A DNA stretch of 9,884 bases from Bauldia sp. (GTDB lineage: Bacteria; Pseudomonadota; Alphaproteobacteria; Rhizobiales; Kaistiaceae): contig JAGRKY010000030.1 of assembly GCA_020442095.1 (NCBI GenBank), positions 1-9,884 on the forward strand. The letters run 5' to 3'. Position 1 is the first letter of the stretch, and the number at the start of each line of letters is the position of its first letter. Under the pieces are notes generated by a model that saw nothing but the letters and a program-made list of their open reading frames with translations, searched no databases and was not told the origin of the DNA. Below, in pieces: positions 6,821 through 9,884 of the stretch. A program made the position numbers and the translations under genes.

Positions 6821-6835
6821 GGCCGGCGTCCCGCC

Positions 6836-7561
6836 TCAAGCCCAGATCGCCATCCTGAGTCCCTTCCCGTCGCGCTCCGGCTGCGGCGGGAAGCTCTCCG
6901 CCTCGCCGGCCGCGATCCACGCCGCGATCAGCGCCAGCACCGCCGCGTCGAGGCGATCGTCCGCGCCGACGCCGCGCGGCAGCGGCGCGGTGAGGAACGC
7001 CGGGTCATAGCCGTGGCGGACAAGGAGGTCGCGCCGCTCGTCGAGGCCGGCCGGGTTCACCCGGCTCTTCGCCTTCTTCGGCAGGCGCATCGCCCGTTCG
7101 CCGTTCAGCCGCCAGAAGCCGAGCTCCGGATGGCATTCGTAGACCCGCGCCTCGAGCGCTCGCGTCATCAGCGCATCGATCTCGCGGATCTTCGGGAAGA
7201 GGTTGAAGCACTGCTTCGAGACCTTCTTCGGCGGATCGGAGGTCGCCTGGGCGACCGCGCAGGAGCGACGATAGTCCGCTTCCATCACCGCCGCCCGCGA
7301 CGGCACCGCGAAGACCGACGACTGGCGTTCGCCGAGATGCGGCCTGACCGCCTGCTCCGGCCCCCTCCCCGACCGGCCGATCCGCTCCGGCAAGCCGATC
7401 GGCATGTCGACCGCGATGATCTCGGGGCGAAGGGGATGGTCGAGGATCGCCGCGAAGGTCTCGACGACCGCGAAGACCGGTTCCTGGCTCCCGTCGGGAC
7501 GCCGGAACACCACCGCCCATCCCATGGGACAGCCGTCGACCCCGGCGACGACGCCCGTCAC
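6836..7561 (-). CDS. DUF429 family protein (predicted RNase H-like nuclease)
   Basis: This is a 241-residue cytoplasmic protein of the DUF429 family, which is predicted to adopt an RNase H-like fold but has no established role. Family marks visible are AGVDGCPMGWAVV (D9), EIIAVDMPIGLPE (D52), SSVFAVPSRAAV (about 81-92), QCFNLFPKIREID (about 117-129), YECHPELGFWRLNG (E142, H144) and GADDRLDAAVLALIAAW (D201, D202, D205). The acidic residues are well placed for a metal site. The start is GTG 7561, overlapping the pdxY stop as GTGA, which points to translational coupling. No independent ribosome binding site is needed or evident. Its link with vitamin B6 salvage is positional only. The length is normal for the family. 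Confidence 0.9.
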   Translation of the reverse strand: MTGVVAGVDGCPMGWAVVFRRPDGSQEPVFAVVETFAAILDHPLRPEIIAVDMPIGLPERIGRSGRGPEQAVRPHLGERQSSVFAVPSRAAVMEADYRRSCAVAQATSDPPKKVSKQCFNLFPKIREIDALMTRALEARVYECHPELGFWRLNGERAMRLPKKAKSRVNPAGLDERRDLLVRHGYDPAFLTAPLPRGVGADDRLDAAVLALIAAWIAAGEAESFPPQPERDGKGLRMAIWA

Positions 7562-8421
7562 GTGGAACGCCCCTCCGTCTCGACCGTCACGGACCCGTCC
7601 GGCAGCGTCTCGAACAGCGCCTGACCGGTGACCAGGGGCATCTCATCGTCGCCCGCGGCCCGCCCGAGCCGTATCAGAGCCTCGGTCGAGGCCAGCGCGC
7701 GCATCAGCGCTGCCGCCGGATCCGGGTCCTTCAGCCGGTTTCCGAGATAGAGCGCCGCCAGCAGGTCGCCGGTGCCATGCGGCACCGATGGATAGGCTAC
7801 ATGGCTGAAAAGGCTTGCTTTTCCGGCTTCGACCAGCAGGTTGCCGATCCGCCCCTCCCCGGCTGGCGCCGAGGTGACGATCACTTCCGGGATGCCGAGC
7901 GCCCGCGCGGCCCCGGAAATTTCCTCGATATTTTTCAACGACTTGCCCGAGAACCAGCCGAGCTCGAAGAGGTTCGGCGTGGCGATATCGGCGCGCGGCA
8001 ACAGGTCGTCGCGTATCGCCGCCGCGATCGCCTCCGGCTGGAAGAGGCCCCTGACGTCGCCGATGATCGGGTCGCAAAGGTATATGGAATCAGGGCTTTT
8101 CGCTTTGACTACATCGACGAGCCTGGCGATCGGTTCCGCCTGCCGGCTGTCGCCGAGGTAGCCGGTCATCACCGCGCCGACCTCGCCCAGCCATTGCGCT
8201 TTCGTCAGATCGTCGAGAAAAGCCGAGAAATCTCCGGGACTTGGCGTCATGCGCGTCGCCGGACCATGGCCCGGATGCCACGGCAGCGTCACCGTCGGCA
8301 CCCGCCAGACCGGGAATCCCATCCGCTCCAGCACGAATGTCCCGGCCCGGCCGCCGACCGAACCCCGCGCCACCTCGCTGCTGATGACGATAACCGCTTG
8401 CTTTCTCTCGGCTTTGCTCAT
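7558..8421 (-). CDS. pdxY: Pyridoxal kinase (PdxY/PdxK type)
   Basis: The enzyme phosphorylates pyridoxal with ATP to pyridoxal 5'-phosphate in the cytoplasmic B6 salvage pathway. It belongs to the ribokinase-like fold and has 287 residues, as expected. ATG 8421 is chosen because the family N-terminus (AVIVISSEVARGSVGGRAG) follows directly; an in-frame TTG at 8481 would add 20 unconserved residues. Signatures are VPTVTLPWHPGHG, MTGYLGD, YLCDPIIGD, ATPNLFELGWFSG, and the anion-hole/catalytic VPHGTGDLLAALYLG, with Asp219 as the catalytic base. The start site has only a weak AGG immediately upstream. The gene is divergent from the CoA ester lyase and followed by DUF429 with a 4-nt overlap. The call is well supported; PdxY and PdxK differ little at this level. 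Confidence 0.93.
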   Translation of the reverse strand: MSKAERKQAVIVISSEVARGSVGGRAGTFVLERMGFPVWRVPTVTLPWHPGHGPATRMTPSPGDFSAFLDDLTKAQWLGEVGAVMTGYLGDSRQAEPIARLVDVVKAKSPDSIYLCDPIIGDVRGLFQPEAIAAAIRDDLLPRADIATPNLFELGWFSGKSLKNIEEISGAARALGIPEVIVTSAPAGEGRIGNLLVEAGKASLFSHVAYPSVPHGTGDLLAALYLGNRLKDPDPAAALMRALASTEALIRLGRAAGDDEMPLVTGQALFETLPDGSVTVETEGRST

Positions 8422-8465
8422 CCTGTCCGGCCACCTTGCCGCCCTCTCCCGCGCGCTGCGGCAAC

Positions 8466-8482
8466 CTTGCGAATCCCGCAAG
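8466..8482. promoter_or_regulatory. 17-bp palindrome between pdxY and the CoA ester lyase
   Basis: CTTGCG-AATCC-CGCAAG has perfect 6-bp arms around a 5-bp spacer. It is in the 126-bp divergent gap, 45 bp upstream of pdxY and 66 bp upstream of the lyase start. It lies just before a weak candidate -35 (TTGAGA, 8492-8497). It could be an operator shared by the two genes. Function is inferred from symmetry and position only. Confidence 0.35.
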
Positions 8483-8547
8483 AGAGGGCTTTTGAGATCG
8501 GGCGCGGGAAGCTAGTCTCTCGCCGGGTCAGGGGGAGACGAACCAGC

Positions 8548-9438
8548 ATGGCGGCTGCGCCACGCCCGCGTCGAAGTGCACTCTATATACCGGGTTCCAA
8601 CGCCCGCGCGCTCGACAAGGGACGCACGATACCGGCCGATGTCCTGATCCTCGATCTCGAGGACGCCGTCGCCGTGGAAGCCAAGGAAATGGCCCGTGCC
8701 GCCGTCGCCGCCGCGGTGAATGTCCATGCCTATGGCAAGCGCGAGGTGGTGGTCCGGGTCAACGGCCTCGGCACGCCATGGATCGCCCGCGACATCGCCG
8801 CGGTCGTCGCCGCGATGCCGGATGCCGTCCTGATCCCCAAGATATCGCGGATGGAGGATATCCGCCGCGCCCGGGCAGCCCTCGCCGCCGCGCAGGCCCC
8901 GCCCGGACTGTCGCTCTGGGCGATGATCGAGACCCCGCTCGCCGTCCTCAATGCCGCCAGCATCGCCTCGACGGCGGATAACGGCTCCGGCGCGCCGCTT
9001 GATACGCTCGTCATCGGCACCAACGATCTCGCCCGCGAAATGGGCGTCCGCCTGCTCCCGGGCCGCGCCGCGCTTGTTCCGGCACTCTCCCAATGCGTCC
9101 TCGCCGCCCGCGCCTACGGTCTCGCGGTGCTCGACGGCACCTACAACGATCTCACCGACTGGAAGGGCTTCGACACCGAGTGCCAGCAGGGCCGCGATCT
9201 CGGCATGGACGGCAAGACCCTGATCCATCCGCGTCAGGTCCCGATCGCCAACGAGGCCTTCGCCCCGAGCAACGAGGAGGTCGAGTGGGCGGAAAAGGTC
9301 CTCGCCGCCTTCGACCGGCCCGAGAACCACGACAAGGCGGTCATCGCGGTCGAAGGCCAGATGGTCGAGCGCATGCATGAGCGGATGGCGCTCCGCGTCA
9401 TCGAGACCGCGACGGCGATCCTGCCCGACGACGACTGA
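8548..9438 (+). CDS. CoA ester lyase, HpcH/HpaI/CitE-like (malyl- or citramalyl-CoA lyase type)
   Basis: These Mg-dependent TIM-barrel enzymes cleave or form C-C bonds in hydroxyacyl-CoA esters such as malyl-CoA, beta-methylmalyl-CoA or citramalyl-CoA. The protein has 296 residues. ATG 8548 follows GGGGGAG at 8531-8537 (10-nt spacing); the long upstream in-frame extension is antisense to pdxY and rejected. The N-terminus RRSALYIPGSNARALDKG (8-25) and DVLILDLEDAVA (31-42) are family hallmarks. VVVRVNG carries R70, MIETPLA has metal-binding E128, VIGTNDLARE has D160, and KTLIHPRQVPIANEAF (223-238) is the CoA-side motif. Its exact substrate cannot be decided between Mcl-type and CitE/CLYBL-type enzymes. 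It is divergent from pdxY and convergent with leuD (15-nt gap). Confidence 0.9.
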   Translation: MAAAPRPRRSALYIPGSNARALDKGRTIPADVLILDLEDAVAVEAKEMARAAVAAAVNVHAYGKREVVVRVNGLGTPWIARDIAAVVAAMPDAVLIPKISRMEDIRRARAALAAAQAPPGLSLWAMIETPLAVLNAASIASTADNGSGAPLDTLVIGTNDLAREMGVRLLPGRAALVPALSQCVLAARAYGLAVLDGTYNDLTDWKGFDTECQQGRDLGMDGKTLIHPRQVPIANEAFAPSNEEVEWAEKVLAAFDRPENHDKAVIAVEGQMVERMHERMALRVIETATAILPDDD

Positions 9439-9453
9439 GCATCCTCCCCCGGC

Positions 9454-9884
9454 TTAGTGCCAGGGACGCTCCTCGGCGATCCGCTGCTCGTGGCGGTCGA
9501 TGTGATGCCCCTTCTCGAGCGACAGTCCGATCTCGTCGAGGCCGTTCAGCAGGCAGTGCTTCTTGAACGGATCGATCTCGAACTTCACCACGCCACCGTC
9601 CGGCCCGCTGATCTCCTGCGCCTCGAGGTCGACCGAGATCGTGGCATTGGCGCCGCGTTCGGCGTCGTCCATCAGCTTGTCGAGGTCTTCCTTCGAAACC
9701 ACGATCGGCAGGATGCCGTTCTTGAAGGCGTTGTTGTAGAAGATGTCGGCGAAGCTGGTCGAGATCACGCAGCGAATGCCGAAGTCGAGCAGCGCCCAAG
9801 GCGCATGCTCGCGGCTCGAACCACAGCCGAAATTATCGCCGGCAACCAGAATCTCGGCCTTGCGATAGGCCGGCTTGTTGAGCA
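9454..9884 (-). CDS. leuD: 3-isopropylmalate dehydratase small subunit, C-terminal part (N-terminus beyond right edge)
   Basis: LeuD pairs with LeuC to isomerise 2-isopropylmalate to 3-isopropylmalate in leucine synthesis. The frame reads in from the right edge as [19 protein letters not shown], then has the swivel-domain signature [18 protein letters not shown] and [20 protein letters not shown]. It ends EERPWH before a TAA stop at 9454-9456. About 142 residues are visible of about 200, so roughly 60 N-terminal residues and the start are outside. A shorter internal ATG start at 9768 is rejected because it would cut off the conserved [13 protein letters not shown] motif. LeuC is not in the window. 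Confidence 0.95.
   Translation of the reverse strand, partial: LNKPAYRKAEILVAGDNFGCGSSREHAPWALLDFGIRCVISTSFADIFYNNAFKNGILPIVVSKEDLDKLMDDAERGANATISVDLEAQEISGPDGGVVKFEIDPFKKHCLLNGLDEIGLSLEKGHHIDRHEQRIAEERPWH

Noticed and set aside
7777..8547. Upstream in-frame extension of the CoA ester lyase (about 257 extra residues)
   Set aside because: This part is antisense to pdxY and Arg/His-rich; the family N-terminus and a ribosome binding site mark ATG 8548 as the start.
1..9884. Search for mobile elements, CRISPR arrays, tRNA or rRNA genes, toxin-antitoxin pairs and defence genes
   Set aside because: No transposase, integrase, spaced repeat array, RNA gene signature or small paired toxin-like genes could be seen; all sizeable coding stretches are explained by ordinary metabolic or transport genes.

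Overview
The window is GC-rich with strongly G/C-biased third codon positions and tightly packed genes. Its gene types (TRAP transporter, Rhizobiales-style CoA ester lyase beside leuD, DUF429, PdxY-type pyridoxal kinase) suggest an alphaproteobacterium, most likely of the Hyphomicrobiales/Rhizobiales. That placement is an inference from protein style; no rRNA or tRNA gene is present to fix it.

Layout, left to right. (1) The N-terminal two thirds of glycogen phosphorylase (glgP) lies on the minus strand and runs off the left edge. (2) A divergent intergenic region of about 245 bp holds a leader hairpin on the glgP side. On the dctP side it holds a 19-bp perfect palindrome just upstream of a plausible sigma-70-like promoter. 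(3) A complete TRAP transporter operon follows on the plus strand: dctP (periplasmic binding protein), dctQ (small membrane subunit, unusually long) and dctM (large membrane subunit, with a central insertion). A strong hairpin separates dctP from dctQ, and dctQ and dctM overlap by 8 nt. (4) A shikimate/quinate dehydrogenase-family gene is convergent with dctM, with a hairpin across the junction. (5) A small secreted two-cysteine protein is encoded on the plus strand. (6) A minus-strand pair follows, pdxY then a DUF429 gene, overlapping by GTGA. (7) A CitE/HpcH-type CoA ester lyase is divergent from pdxY, and a 17-bp palindrome lies between them. (8) The C-terminal part of leuD (isopropylmalate isomerase small subunit) is on the minus strand, running off the right edge.

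How the genes work together: dctPQM form one secondary transporter driven by an ion gradient, probably for an organic acid. The dehydrogenase next to it could act on an imported shikimate-like acid, but this is only positional. The other genes are central or housekeeping metabolism (glycogen breakdown, vitamin B6 salvage, CoA-thioester cleavage, leucine synthesis). No mobile element, CRISPR array, phage gene, toxin-antitoxin pair or defence system was seen. I found no convincing new multi-gene system. The points most worth a second look are the enlarged TRAP membrane subunits, the palindromes and hairpins in the intergenic regions, and the acidic cofactor-loop residue in the dehydrogenase.
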